This document shows, piece after piece, positions 36,209 through 45,335 of a stretch of DNA of 64,000 nucleotides. The stretch is from Sphingopyxis sp. LC363 (GTDB taxonomy: Bacteria > Pseudomonadota > Alphaproteobacteria > Sphingomonadales > Sphingomonadaceae). Numbering within the stretch: the first letter of the stretch is position 1; each line of letters starts with the position of its first letter. The translations under genes were made by a program, and so were the position numbers. Under the pieces are notes generated by a model. The model saw only the letters and a list, made by a program, of their open reading frames with translations, was not told the DNA's origin and made no database searches. The stretch is from assembly GCF_000756385.1 (NCBI RefSeq), contig NZ_JNFC01000015.1, forward strand, positions 1 through 64,000, written 5' to 3'.

Positions 36209-37506
36209 GCCGCCTCGCCCGCGAGCGCCGCGCGCGACTTGCCGCGCTCGCGCAGCCAGATGAAGCCGAACACGGCGAGCAGGACGACGGGCAGGATCGC
36301 GAGCCGCTGGAAGGACAGCGACGCAGCGGCGTCCTCGACCGCGAGCTTGGCGCCGCCGGTGAGCCGCGCGAAGGCTTCGGGCCCGCCGGCGAACTCGATC
36401 TTGGCGCGGTCGAACATCGCGCCCAATTGCGGCAGCACGAAGAAGCTGGCGAGCGCACCCGCCGATCCGACCAGCCCCATCGCCCACGATCCACCGCGCG
36501 GATAGCGTTCGGCGACCGAGGCGAGCATCGTCGGCCACATCACGCAGACGCCGAGGCCCCAGACGGTCGAGGCGAGGATCGCCGCCACCGGCGACTGCGC
36601 CTGGCTCAGCATGAACAGGCCGATCGCCGCGAGCAGGCTCGACACCCAGAGCAGCCCGGGGTTCGAAATCTTGTTTGCGAGCCGCCCCGCGAAATGGCGG
36701 AAAACGAACATCAGCGCGTTGACATAGACGAGCAACAATATGCCGCGCATGCCGACGCGGTTCGACAGCGCGACGTCGATCCACTGGCCGGGGGCGAGTT
36801 CGGACGCCGCGGTCAGGAACATCGCGCCGAACCAGATGAAGAAGCTCGGGCGGCGAAACACTTCGCCCATCATCTCGCCGAAACTGACGCCGCTTTGCTC
36901 GCGCAGCGGCGGCGGAAAGCGTGTCGTTGCGGCGATGATCACGGTCGCGGCGGCGGGGATCATCACCAGCGCCATGATGCCCTGCCACGGCAGGGCGGCC
37001 GAAAGGAAGAAGCCCGCGAGCCCGCCGACGATGATGCCGCCGGGGAACCAGGCGTGCAGCACGTTGAGCCGGTGCGTCGTGTCTTCGGGATAGAGCTGCG
37101 CGGTCAGCGGATTGATCGCCGCCTCGGTCAGCCCCCAGCCGATGCCGCTGAGCAGCATGCCGGTCCAGACGAGCCAATAGATTGTCATGCCGGTCGCGAC
37201 ATGGCCCGCGGTGACGATCATCAACGGGCCGAGGATGAAGCATAGCCCCGCGCCCGCCAGACACCGCTTCATGCCGATCTGGTCGAGCAAGGCACTCGCC
37301 ACGAACAGCGTGATCGCGAAGCTGAGGAACGCGGCGCCGAGCGCGGCGGCTATCAACTCGCCCGCCTGGAGCGGGGCGACCGGGTCGATCCATTCGGCCT
37401 TGAGCCCGCTGGCGATCGCGCCACGGATCGCGAGGCTCGCCGCGGCGGTGAACAGCGCGAGCACGCCCAGCCAGAATAATCGGCCCTTGTGCAATGTCGT
37501 GGTCAT
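36205..37506 (-). CDS. MFS sugar permease (FHS-like)
   Basis: A 433-residue transporter with 12 membrane segments and a central cytoplasmic loop near residue 205 (TRFPPPLREQSGVS). It resembles the fucose/glucose-galactose permease branch: INPLTAQLYPEDTTHRLN, HAWFPGGIIVGGLAGFFLS and WPTMLASVAERYP. In this operon it should import the product of periplasmic processing or the intact glycoside. It overlaps the next gene by 4 bases and lies 44 bases after the cytosolic isomerase gene. Confidence 0.88.
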   Translation of the reverse strand: MTTTLHKGRLFWLGVLALFTAAASLAIRGAIASGLKAEWIDPVAPLQAGELIAAALGAAFLSFAITLFVASALLDQIGMKRCLAGAGLCFILGPLMIVTAGHVATGMTIYWLVWTGMLLSGIGWGLTEAAINPLTAQLYPEDTTHRLNVLHAWFPGGIIVGGLAGFFLSAALPWQGIMALVMIPAAATVIIAATTRFPPPLREQSGVSFGEMMGEVFRRPSFFIWFGAMFLTAASELAPGQWIDVALSNRVGMRGILLLVYVNALMFVFRHFAGRLANKISNPGLLWVSSLLAAIGLFMLSQAQSPVAAILASTVWGLGVCVMWPTMLASVAERYPRGGSWAMGLVGSAGALASFFVLPQLGAMFDRAKIEFAGGPEAFARLTGGAKLAVEDAAASLSFQRLAILPVVLLAVFGFIWLRERGKSRAALAGEAA

Positions 37507-37550
37507 GCGTCCCTCTCCCCGCTTGTCGATTATTTTTGTCGATTATCTTT

Positions 37551-38594
37551 TCAGTCGAGCCCCAGCATCGCGCGGTTGAGCGCCGGATCGCTGCCGCCCG
37601 CGAAATCGTCGAACGCCTTGTCGGCCTTGCGGATCATATGCGCGGCGATGAAGGGCGCGCCTTCGCGCGCGCCGTCCTCGGGATGTTTCAGGCAGCATTC
37701 CCATTCGAGCACCGCCCAGCCGGAATAGCCGTACTGCGTGAGCTTCGAAAAAATCCCGCTGAAATCGACCTGTCCGTCGCCCAGTGAGCGGAAGCGCCCG
37801 GGGCGATCGACCCAGTCCTGAAAGCCGCCATAGACCCCCGAGCGCCCGGTTGGATTGAGTTCCGCGTCCTTGACGTGAAACATCCGGATCCGCTCGTGAT
37901 AAATGTCGATGAACTGGAGGTAATCGAGCGCCTGCAGCACATAATGGCTGGGATCGTAGAGGATGTTGGCGCGCGGGTGATTATCGACGCCGGCGAGGAA
38001 GCGTTCGAAGGTGACGCCGTCGTGAAGGTCTTCGCCGGGATGAATCTCATAAGCGAGGTCGACGCCCTCTGCATCGAAGGCGTCGAGGATCGGCCGCCAG
38101 CGTTTCGCGAGTTCGGCGAAGGCTTCTTCGACCAGTCCCGCGGGGCGCTGCGGCCAAGGGTAGAGATAGGGCCAGGCGAGCGCGCCCGAAAAAGTCGCGT
38201 GGGCATTAAGACCGAGCCGCCGGCTCGCTTTGGCGGCAAGATGAAGCTGCTCGACCGCCCATTTCTGCCGCTCGGCTGGCTTGCCCTTCAGCGCATCGGG
38301 CGCGAAGGCATCGAATTGCGCGTCGTAAGCGGGGTGCACCGCGACCAACTGGCCCTGCAGATGCGTCGACAGCTCGGTGATCTCGACCCCCGCCTCGCGG
38401 CAGGTACCGGCAAGCTCGTCGCAATAATCCTGACTCTCGGCGGCTTGGACGAGATCGATGCAGCGGCTGTCCCAGGTCGGAATCTGGATGCCGACATAGC
38501 CCGCATCCGCCATCCAGCGCGCCGCCGAGGGCAATGTGTCGAACGGCGCCGCGTCGCCCATGAACTGCGCGAGGAATACAGCCGGACCCTTCAT
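37551..38594 (-). CDS. Cytosolic sugar isomerase/epimerase (TIM barrel)
   Basis: A 347-residue AP-endonuclease-2-fold protein without a signal peptide. Metal-site residues stand in LAYEIHPGED (Glu), ILYDPSHY (Asp, His), MFHVKDAEL (His) and WAVLEWEC (Glu). It resembles IolE/MocC-type enzymes acting on keto-inositols and keto-sugars. It is the cytosolic one of the operon's three isomerase-fold proteins, presumably acting after import. It lies 16 bases after the cytochrome gene. Confidence 0.86.
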   Translation of the reverse strand: MKGPAVFLAQFMGDAAPFDTLPSAARWMADAGYVGIQIPTWDSRCIDLVQAAESQDYCDELAGTCREAGVEITELSTHLQGQLVAVHPAYDAQFDAFAPDALKGKPAERQKWAVEQLHLAAKASRRLGLNAHATFSGALAWPYLYPWPQRPAGLVEEAFAELAKRWRPILDAFDAEGVDLAYEIHPGEDLHDGVTFERFLAGVDNHPRANILYDPSHYVLQALDYLQFIDIYHERIRMFHVKDAELNPTGRSGVYGGFQDWVDRPGRFRSLGDGQVDFSGIFSKLTQYGYSGWAVLEWECCLKHPEDGAREGAPFIAAHMIRKADKAFDDFAGGSDPALNRAMLGLD

Positions 38595-38610
38595 GCGCCT
38601 GCCTTCCCGG

Positions 38611-38997
38611 TCACTTGGTTTCGGCTTTGAGATAGGCGATCAGTGCCGCGCGGCGCGCCGGATCGGTCACTTTGACGACCATGCGCGTGCCGGGCACCTT
38701 CTTGGTCGGCGCGGCGAGATATTCGTCGAGCGATTTTTCATCCCAGCGAATTTTCGAGGCCTTGAGCGCCGGGCTGTAATTGAACCCGGCGACCGAGCCC
38801 GCCGTCCGGCCCATCAGGCCGTGCAGATTGGGGCCCATCACGCTTTTGCCGCCCGCTTCGAGCGTATGGCAGGCCTTGCACGCGGCGAACGCCTGCGCAC
38901 CGGCACCTGTCGGGCCGGCATAGGCCGCGGGAAACGGCGCAAGCATAAATGCAGTAAATATGACACCCGCGAACGGCAGGGCGAACAGAAATTTCAT
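38611..38997 (-). CDS. Class I cytochrome c, putative electron acceptor of the sugar dehydrogenase
   Basis: A 128-residue periplasmic cytochrome with a Sec signal (MKFLFALPFAGVIFTAFMLA), one haem site CKACH, the GPNLHGLMGRTAG loop and an axial Met in GTRMVVKVTD. It is the first gene of the eight-gene operon, so it likely takes electrons from the GMC dehydrogenase to the respiratory chain, the role proposed for LacB in Caulobacter. ATG 38997 follows CGGGAGAGGATA. Confidence 0.9.
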   Translation of the reverse strand: MKFLFALPFAGVIFTAFMLAPFPAAYAGPTGAGAQAFAACKACHTLEAGGKSVMGPNLHGLMGRTAGSVAGFNYSPALKASKIRWDEKSLDEYLAAPTKKVPGTRMVVKVTDPARRAALIAYLKAETK

Positions 38998-39038
38998 TAT
39001 CCTCTCCCGTCTGGCAACAGCCGGTGCGATGATGTAAC

Positions 39039-39050
39039 CGTTTAAAAACG
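39039..39050. promoter_or_regulatory. Possible operator in the divergent control region of the sugar operon
   Basis: CGTTTAAAAACG has 5-bp inverted arms (CGTTT/AAACG) in a 95-base gap between the cytochrome and Gfo/Idh/MocA starts. It sits in AT-rich DNA where both promoters must lie. LacI-type sites have a similar CG-T-T look, but no regulator gene is nearby. Confidence 0.35.
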
Positions 39051-39092
39051 AATAATGCAAACAATTTTATGAATTCTGGCAGAGGGAATGCG

Positions 39093-40256
39093 ATGAACGG
39101 TCGGTCGAAAATTCGCTATGGCATGGTGGGTGGTGGCGAGGGCGCTTTCATCGGTGCGGTGCACCGTATGGCCGCCGCGCTCGATAGCGAATATGAATTG
39201 GTATGCGGTGCGTTCAGCGCCGACGCGGCCCGCAACCGGCGGAGCGCCGAAGCGCTGGGACTCGATCCCGGTCGCGGCTATGCGACCTTCGACGCTTTGC
39301 TTGCCGCGGAAGCGGCGCTTCCCGCAGGCGAGCGGATGGAAGCGCTCGCGATCGTCACGCCGAATCATCTCCACGCCCCGATGGCGATCACGGCGCTCGA
39401 CGCGGGTTTTCACGTCCTGTCCGAAAAGCCGATGGCGTTGAATCTGGCCGAAGCGCAGGCGATCGCCGCGGCGGTCGCGCGCAGCGGCAAGCTCTACGGG
39501 CTGACCTTCACCTATAGCGGCTATCCGCTGATCGAAGAGGCGCGCGTGCGCGTTGCGCGCGGCGATTTCGGCAAGATCCGGCTGGTGCAGGCCGAATATT
39601 CGCAAGGCTGGCTCAGCCGGCCGATCGACGCGGACGGCAACAAGCAGGCCGAATGGCGGACCGATCCGGCGCGGGCCGGGCTCGGTGGCTGTCTCGGCGA
39701 TATCGGGACGCACGCCTTTCAGCTTGCCGAGCATGTCTCGGGGCTTGCGGTCGAATCGCTGAGCGCCGAACTGACCACGCATGTTGCGGGCCGCCGCCTC
39801 GACGACGATGTGGCGGCGCTGCTGCGTTTCGAAGGCGGCGCGCGCGGCGTGTTGAAGGCGAGCCAAGTCGCCGCGGGCGACGAGAATGGCCTGCGCCTGC
39901 GTATCCATGGCGAGGAAGGTGGGCTCGAATGGTCGCAGATGGAGCCGAACAGCCTGACGTTGCGCTGGCTCGACCGCCCGGCCGAAGTGATCCGCGCCGG
40001 CGGGCCGGGGCTCGATCCCTCGGCGATGGCGCGGCTGCGCACCCCGGCGGGGCATCCCGAAGGCTATATCGAGGCGTTCGCTAACCTCTATCGCAGCTTC
40101 GGCCGCGCGCTGCGCGCGGGCGACGCGACGCCGCCGCCGCGCGGCGCGGCCGGCTGGTTTCCCGGCATCGCCGACGGGTTGCGGACGATGGCCTTCGTCG
40201 AAGCGGTGGTCGCGAATGCGTCAGGCGATGCGAAGTGGACCGCGCTCGCGGACTGA
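39093..40256 (+). CDS. Gfo/Idh/MocA-family sugar oxidoreductase
   Basis: A 387-residue NAD(P)-dependent enzyme: Rossmann motif [10 protein letters not shown] (near residue 12), [14 protein letters not shown], the catalytic SEKPMALN and [20 protein letters not shown]. Members interconvert hydroxyl and keto groups of sugars and inositols; a 3-keto-glucose reductase fits this context. ATG 39093 is set by GAGGG six bases before it; ATG 39069 has none. It diverges from the eight-gene operon and ends 13 bases from convergent argJ. Confidence 0.9.
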   Translation: MNGRSKIRYGMVGGGEGAFIGAVHRMAAALDSEYELVCGAFSADAARNRRSAEALGLDPGRGYATFDALLAAEAALPAGERMEALAIVTPNHLHAPMAITALDAGFHVLSEKPMALNLAEAQAIAAAVARSGKLYGLTFTYSGYPLIEEARVRVARGDFGKIRLVQAEYSQGWLSRPIDADGNKQAEWRTDPARAGLGGCLGDIGTHAFQLAEHVSGLAVESLSAELTTHVAGRRLDDDVAALLRFEGGARGVLKASQVAAGDENGLRLRIHGEEGGLEWSQMEPNSLTLRWLDRPAEVIRAGGPGLDPSAMARLRTPAGHPEGYIEAFANLYRSFGRALRAGDATPPPRGAAGWFPGIADGLRTMAFVEAVVANASGDAKWTALAD

Positions 40257-40269
40257 CGATCGCGCGGCG

Positions 40270-41496
40270 TCAGCTACGGTAATCGGCGTTGATGCTGATG
40301 TATCCGTGAGTGAGGTCGCAGGTCCAGACGGTCGCGCGGCCTTCGCCGAGCCCGAGGTCGGCGCCGATGCGGATGTCCTGCCCTTTGAGATGCGCCGCGA
40401 CGGGCGCTTCGTCGTAACCATCCACCGGCAGCCCGTCCTTTGCGACCCAATGATCGCCGAAGCGGATCGCGAGGCGGTCGCGGTCGGCGGGTTCGCCCGC
40501 TTTGCCCACCGCCATGACGACGCGGCCCCAGTTCGCGTCCTCGCCCGCAATCGCGGTTTTCACCAGCGGCGAGTTGGCGATGGCGAGCGCGACGCGCTTC
40601 GCACTGTCGTCGCTGGTCGCACCGGTGACCTGGATTTCGATGAATTTCGACGCGCCCTCGCCGTCGCGCACCACCTGATGCGCGAGGTCGAGTGCGACTT
40701 CGCGGATCGCGGCGTAGAGGGCGTCGGCGCCGGGATCGTCGCGCGTGGAGAGCAGGGCGTTTCCGGCTTGCCCCGTTGCGAAGAGCAGCACCGTGTCGCT
40801 GGTCGAGGTGTCGCTGTCGACGGTGATGCTGTTGAAGCTGCCGCCGGTCGCTTCGTTCAGCATCTCCTGCAACAGCGCGGGCGCGACCGCGGCGTTAGTG
40901 AAGATATAGCCGAGCATCGTCGCCATGTCGGGCGCGATCATGCCCGAGCCTTTGACGATGCCTGCGACGTGGACGGTCGTGCCGCCGACGATCGCGCTCG
41001 CGGCGGCGCCCTTGGCAAAGGTGTCGGTGGTGCCGATCGTCTCGGCGGCGGCTTCCCACGAGCAGGGCTCGGCGGTGAGCGCGGCGTCGACGCCGGCGCG
41101 CGCCTTGTCCTTGGGCAAGGGAACGCCGATCACGCCGGTCGAGCTGACGAAGACTTCGCTTGGCGCGCAGCCGAGGTGGCCGGCGACCTGTTCCATGATC
41201 TGCTCGACCGCCTCGCGCCCGCGATAGCCGGTGAAGGCATTGCTGTTGCCCGCGTTGACGATGAGCGCGCGGCCCGATCCGCCCTTTACCTGTTCGCGGC
41301 CGAGTTCGACTTCGGACGAGCAGCAGACATTGCGCGTGAAGACGCCTGCGACGGTAGTGCCGGGCGCGAGCTCGACGAAGGTGAGATCGCAGCGGTCCCA
41401 ATCTTTGTAGCGCGCGCGCGCGACGCGGCGCGTGACCCCGGCGATGTCGGGGAGCGCGGGGAAGGTGGCGGGGGCGAGCGGCGAATGGGTGGTCAT
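40270..41496 (-). CDS. argJ: Bifunctional ornithine acetyltransferase / N-acetylglutamate synthase ArgJ
   Basis: ArgJ recycles acetyl groups in arginine synthesis. The 408-residue precursor self-cleaves at the Thr of DMATMLGY; the catalytic pocket also shows NAGNSNAFTG, SSTGVIGVPLP and NSITVDSDTSTSDT. The C-terminal THGYISINADYRS is the family end. ATG 41496 (TTHSPLAPA) gives normal length. Whether it is bifunctional or monofunctional cannot be told by eye. Confidence 0.95.
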   Translation of the reverse strand: MTTHSPLAPATFPALPDIAGVTRRVARARYKDWDRCDLTFVELAPGTTVAGVFTRNVCCSSEVELGREQVKGGSGRALIVNAGNSNAFTGYRGREAVEQIMEQVAGHLGCAPSEVFVSSTGVIGVPLPKDKARAGVDAALTAEPCSWEAAAETIGTTDTFAKGAAASAIVGGTTVHVAGIVKGSGMIAPDMATMLGYIFTNAAVAPALLQEMLNEATGGSFNSITVDSDTSTSDTVLLFATGQAGNALLSTRDDPGADALYAAIREVALDLAHQVVRDGEGASKFIEIQVTGATSDDSAKRVALAIANSPLVKTAIAGEDANWGRVVMAVGKAGEPADRDRLAIRFGDHWVAKDGLPVDGYDEAPVAAHLKGQDIRIGADLGLGEGRATVWTCDLTHGYISINADYRS

Positions 41497-41525
41497 GCCA
41501 GCGCGTGTAGCTTTCCGGTGCGCAA

Positions 41526-41559
41526 AGAAAAACCCCTCCCTGCAAGGGAGGGGCCTTTG
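41526..41559. terminator. Hairpin with GC-rich arms upstream of argJ
   Basis: CCCCTCCCT and AGGGAGGGG around GCA, followed by CCTTTGA. It resembles the core of the DUF559-flanking repeat. It lies between the ALDH and argJ genes, both on the minus strand; terminator function is uncertain. Confidence 0.45.
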
Positions 41560-41560
41560 A

Positions 41561-41688
41561 TCCTCCCTGTCGCGAAGCGATGGCGAGGTGGCAGTCGCGT
41601 AGCGGCTGACGGAGGGGCTTGGGCGCGGCCCCTCCACCACCCGCTCCGCGGGCGGTTCCCCTCCCCACGGCTTCGCCGCAGGCAGGAA
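41561..41688. repeat. Composite palindromic repeat, copy 4 of 4 (opposite orientation)
   Basis: Same modules as the other copies but with the inner order reversed (GGTGGCAG..GCTGACGGAGGGG first, CCCCTCCACC second). It ends 5 bases beyond the ALDH stop. Confidence 0.85.
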
Positions 41689-41693
41689 TCGAT

Positions 41694-43127
41694 TTACGCA
41701 GGAATGCCGCTGATCGATTTCACTTCCATAAAATCCTTCAGCCCGAACACGCCGCCTTCGCGGCCGTTGCCCGACGCCTTGTAGCCGCCGAACGCCGCGC
41801 CCGGGCCGGGGCCCCATGCGTTGACCGCGACCATGCCGGCGCGCAGCTTCGGCGCGATCTCGGCGGCCTTGGCCGGGTCGCCCGAAACGACGGCCGACAG
41901 GCCATATTCGGTGTCGTTGGCGATATCGACCGCCTGTTCGAGCGTGTCATAGGCCATGATCGTCGCGACGGGGCCGAACACCTCTTCCTTCGCGATGCGC
42001 ATGTCGGGGGTGACGCCCGAGAAGACGGTCGGCTTGATATAATAGCCGCGGTTGACGTTCGAGGGCAGGCCGGTGCCGCCGGTCTCGAGCGTCGCGCCTT
42101 CATCGATCGCCGACTGGATCAGGCCCTGGATCTTGTCGAACTGCGCCTTGTTGACGACGGGGCCGATATGGCCGCCCTCGGCCTGTGGATCGCCGACCTG
42201 TGTGCCGTCGAACATCGCCTTGATCACGCCAACGGCTTCGGCCTCGCGCTCCTTCTGGACGAGGATGCGCGTCGGCGCGATGCAGCTCTGGCCGGTGTTG
42301 ACGAGCACGCCCTGCACCGTCGGGGGCAGCACCGCGGCGAAATCGGCGTCGGGCAGGACGATGTTCGGCGACTTGCCGCCGAGCTCCTGATGGACGCGCT
42401 TGACGGTGTCGGCCGCCGCCTTGGCGACGAGGATCCCGGCGCGGGTCGATCCGGTGAAGCTCACCATCTCGATGCCGGGGTGCGCGCTGATCGCGTTGCC
42501 GACCGTCGGGCCGTCGCCCTGCACGAGGTTGAACACGCCGGCGGGGACGCCCGCGGCGTCGAGAATCTCGGCGAAGATCACCGCGTTGCCGGGGCATTCT
42601 TCGGAGGGCTTGAGGATCATCGTGTTGCCCGCGGCAAGTGCCGGGGCGACCTTGAGCGCGATCTGGTTGAGCGGCCAGTTCCACGGCGTGATCATGCCGA
42701 CGACGCCGATCGGCTCATACGCGATCATGCCCGCGGCATATTTTTCGGTGAAGCTGAAATCCTTGAGCGCGGCGATCGTGCCGAGGAAGCCGCCGATGCC
42801 GGCGCCGACCTGCGCGGTGCCCGCGAAGCTGACCGGGGCGCCCATTTCGGAGGCCATCGACTTGGCGAGATCGGGCGCGCGCTTCTTATATTCCTCGACG
42901 ATGCGGTTCAGCAGGTCGACCCGTTCTTCGCGCGTCGTCTGCGAGAAGCTCTTGAAGGCCTCCTTCGCCGCGGCGACGGCATCGTCGACGTCGGCGGCGG
43001 TACCGAGCACGACGGTCGACGCCGCTTCCTCGGTCGCGGGGTTGATCACGTCGTGAAGCTTGCCACCCTTGCTGTCGACCCAGCGGCCGCCGATGTAATT
43101 TTGTTTGAGGTGCGTTTCGGTGCTCAT
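41694..43127 (-). CDS. NAD(P)-dependent aldehyde dehydrogenase
   Basis: A 477-residue ALDH: TPWNWPLNQIALKVAPAL, FTGSTRAG, the general base in VHQELGGKSPNIVLPDAD, nucleophile in NTGQSCIAPTRILV, KEEVFGPV and the terminal GGYKASGNGREGG. The sequence suits a broad aldehyde or betaine-aldehyde-like class; the substrate is not clear. ATG 43127 lies 7 bases after GGAG and is preferred over 43130. A stand-alone gene with a composite repeat downstream. Confidence 0.93.
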   Translation of the reverse strand: MSTETHLKQNYIGGRWVDSKGGKLHDVINPATEEAASTVVLGTAADVDDAVAAAKEAFKSFSQTTREERVDLLNRIVEEYKKRAPDLAKSMASEMGAPVSFAGTAQVGAGIGGFLGTIAALKDFSFTEKYAAGMIAYEPIGVVGMITPWNWPLNQIALKVAPALAAGNTMILKPSEECPGNAVIFAEILDAAGVPAGVFNLVQGDGPTVGNAISAHPGIEMVSFTGSTRAGILVAKAAADTVKRVHQELGGKSPNIVLPDADFAAVLPPTVQGVLVNTGQSCIAPTRILVQKEREAEAVGVIKAMFDGTQVGDPQAEGGHIGPVVNKAQFDKIQGLIQSAIDEGATLETGGTGLPSNVNRGYYIKPTVFSGVTPDMRIAKEEVFGPVATIMAYDTLEQAVDIANDTEYGLSAVVSGDPAKAAEIAPKLRAGMVAVNAWGPGPGAAFGGYKASGNGREGGVFGLKDFMEVKSISGIPA

Positions 43128-43222
43128 CATTCTTCTCCCATCGGCGGTCAATTCCGTCTCGGATTGCTACCTAATCACTGTGGCGGATGAATCAAGCAAG
43201 GCCAACTGCCAAATCTGGCGGG

Positions 43223-44533
43223 TCAGCGTTTTTCCGCAGCGAGCCGCGACATCAATATGGCGGCGCGCGTCGCCTGACGGCTGATGCTGGGGATGTCGAC
43301 CGTCTCCTCGGGGCCGTGATCGCCCGTCGAATAGGCGCCGAGTCCCGCGAGGCTGTCGACGTGCGGCGCGACGAAGCTGATGTCGGCGGCGCCGCGCTTC
43401 AAGGGATCGAGCGCGGCCATTTCGGCGAGACCGAGGTCGCGGTTGACGGCGTTGAGCCGCGTCAGCAGCGCGCGGTTGCCGTCGGTCGGCGCCATTGCCG
43501 GATAGCCGCCGGGGTCGAAAGCGAGGGTGGCGCCGGTGCCGGGGGCATGATCGGCGACGATCGCCGCCATCTTGTCCTTCACGCGCGCCGCCTGTTCGGC
43601 CGACAGCGTGCGCAGGTCGCCGCGCGCGATCGCGGTCGCAGCGATGATATTGGTCTTGCCGTTCGCGCTCGCGCGAATCTTGCCTTCGTCGAGCGACACC
43701 TGCTCGCCGCCCGCGATCAGTCCGACGTTGAAAGTCAGGTTCGGTTCGGGCAGCTCGGTGCGAAAGCGGTGGATGATGCGCGCGAGCTCATAGATCGCGC
43801 CGTCGCCGGCATCGGCGCTGAAAATGCCCGAGCTGTGCCCCGTCTTGCCGGTCGCGGTGACCTGCCAGCTTTCCGACGAGCGCCGCGCGATCGAACTCAT
43901 GTCGGCGCCGCCATCGCGGACCAGGCCTTCGAACCCCAGCGCGACGTCGACGCGCTTGCCCGCGGCGATCAGGTCGGCACGCGCGACCGCTTGCGGATGC
44001 CCCGTATCTTCCTCGTCGCCGGTCATGTGAAATTCGATATTGGCGCCCTTCAGCGTCCCCGCCTTGTGCATCGCGCGCAGCGCCGCGACGACGACGACCA
44101 TCCCGCCCTTGTCGTCGCTGACTCCCGGCCCCTTCGCTTTGTCGCCCATGCGTTCGAAGCGCTGGAACGGCGAGTCGGGCTCGAACACCGTGTCGAGATG
44201 CGCGATGAGGAGCAGGCGCTTGGCGTCGGGCTTGCCGGCGTGCGTCGCGATCAGGTGGCCGGCGCGGCCGGTCTTGCGCATCGGCTTCCATTCGACCTTG
44301 AAACCCAAGGGTTCGAGTTCGGCGCGCATCATCGCACCGACCTTTTCAACCCCTTCGAGGTTGAGCGAGCCGCTGTTCTGGTTGACCAGTTTTTCGAGCA
44401 GCGCGAGGCTGCGACCCTGTTCGGCCTCCACCGTCTGCACCATCGCGCTCTCGGCTTTGCTCAGCTTCGCCTGCGCTGTGGGGGCAAGGGCGAGCTGGAG
44501 GGCGATGAGAGCGGCAAAGGGCAATGATTTCAT
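43223..44533 (-). CDS. Exported M20-family metallopeptidase
   Basis: A 436-residue protein with a Sec signal (FAALIALQLALAPTAQA) and the M20 two-zinc site: LLIAHLDTVF, GPGVSDDKGGMVVV (bridging Asp), MTGDEEDTGHP (catalytic Glu) and a dimerisation domain with GKTGHSSGIFS. It resembles glutamate carboxypeptidase-like enzymes of the CPG2 group, so a C-terminal Glu or Asp substrate is possible. The leader places it in the periplasm. Confidence 0.92.
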   Translation of the reverse strand: MKSLPFAALIALQLALAPTAQAKLSKAESAMVQTVEAEQGRSLALLEKLVNQNSGSLNLEGVEKVGAMMRAELEPLGFKVEWKPMRKTGRAGHLIATHAGKPDAKRLLLIAHLDTVFEPDSPFQRFERMGDKAKGPGVSDDKGGMVVVVAALRAMHKAGTLKGANIEFHMTGDEEDTGHPQAVARADLIAAGKRVDVALGFEGLVRDGGADMSSIARRSSESWQVTATGKTGHSSGIFSADAGDGAIYELARIIHRFRTELPEPNLTFNVGLIAGGEQVSLDEGKIRASANGKTNIIAATAIARGDLRTLSAEQAARVKDKMAAIVADHAPGTGATLAFDPGGYPAMAPTDGNRALLTRLNAVNRDLGLAEMAALDPLKRGAADISFVAPHVDSLAGLGAYSTGDHGPEETVDIPSISRQATRAAILMSRLAAEKR

Positions 44534-44554
44534 GGGGACTCCGGATGATCCAAA

Positions 44555-44632
44555 CGTCGCCCCCGTGAAGGCGGGGGCCGCCGGCAACCCTGCGCTACCT
44601 CTCTAGCGGCCCCCGCCTTCGCGGGGGCGACG
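44555..44632. repeat. REP-like inverted repeat upstream of the M20 gene
   Basis: Inverted copies of CGTCGCCCCCG-type arms (GTCGCCCCCGTGAAGGCGGG and its partner) around a spacer of about 30 bases, between two minus-strand genes. Confidence 0.85.
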
Positions 44633-44671
44633 GTCAGTTTGTGCCTCGCTTGAAGCCTTCGCGCAACCTCG

Positions 44672-45283
44672 TCAGCCCGGATAGGGCGCATCCTTCAGCA
44701 ACCGCGCGAGATGTGCGGCGTTCGCCGCGACCATCCCGGCGGTCTCGGTCACCTTCTTCGGCGCTTCCTTCAAATCCTTGAAGTCCACCGAACCCATCGC
44801 CTCGCCGACCCAGTAACAGGCGGCGACTGCGGGGATCGTCCAGCCGACATCGTTCAGCGCCTGAAAGATTTGCGACGCAACATTATGCGCGCCATCCTCG
44901 TTGCCGACGATCGCGGCGACCGCGACTTTGGAATAGCTGGGCATCCGCCCCTTGGCGTCGGTTTCGGAGAGGAAGGCGTCCATCCGTTCCATCACGAGCT
45001 TGGCGACGCTCGATGCCTGTCCCATCCAGATCGGGGTGCCAAAGATCAATATGTCGGCGGCGAGGATGCGCTCACGAATCTTCGGCCAGTCGTCGCCTTC
45101 GCCCTCGTCCGATGTGACGCCCCATTTGATGTTGTGCGCGGCGATTCGGATCGGGTCCGCGACCGTCACCTCATGCGCGGCGAAATGTTCGGCGAGCACC
45201 GCGAGCATCGCGTCGGTCGAGCTTTTCCGCCCGCGGCTTGAGAGCGAGCAATTGATTGCGGTGGCGGTGAGGGGGGCGGCCAT
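44672..45283 (-). CDS. Flavodoxin-fold NAD(P)H-dependent oxidoreductase
   Basis: A 203-residue protein of the NADPH-dependent FMN reductase type: INCSLSSRGRKSSTD at the phosphate loop, ILIFGTPIWMGQASSVAKLV and VAAIVGNEDGAHNVASQIFQ. It probably reduces FMN or quinones. ATG 45283 follows AAAGGAGCCATC. No membrane part or signal. Partner proteins are not evident. Confidence 0.85.
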   Translation of the reverse strand: MAAPLTATAINCSLSSRGRKSSTDAMLAVLAEHFAAHEVTVADPIRIAAHNIKWGVTSDEGEGDDWPKIRERILAADILIFGTPIWMGQASSVAKLVMERMDAFLSETDAKGRMPSYSKVAVAAIVGNEDGAHNVASQIFQALNDVGWTIPAVAACYWVGEAMGSVDFKDLKEAPKKVTETAGMVAANAAHLARLLKDAPYPG

Positions 45284-45335
45284 GATGGCTCCTTTGCGGG
45301 TTAGTCCCCCGCTCGAAAAAGCCGCGCCGCCGCGC

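Noticed and set aside
35303..37393. A 696-codon frame apparently fusing a transporter region to an isomerase
   Set aside because: Its first half is the wrong frame of the MFS gene. The real isomerase starts at GTG 36208 and overlaps the MFS stop.
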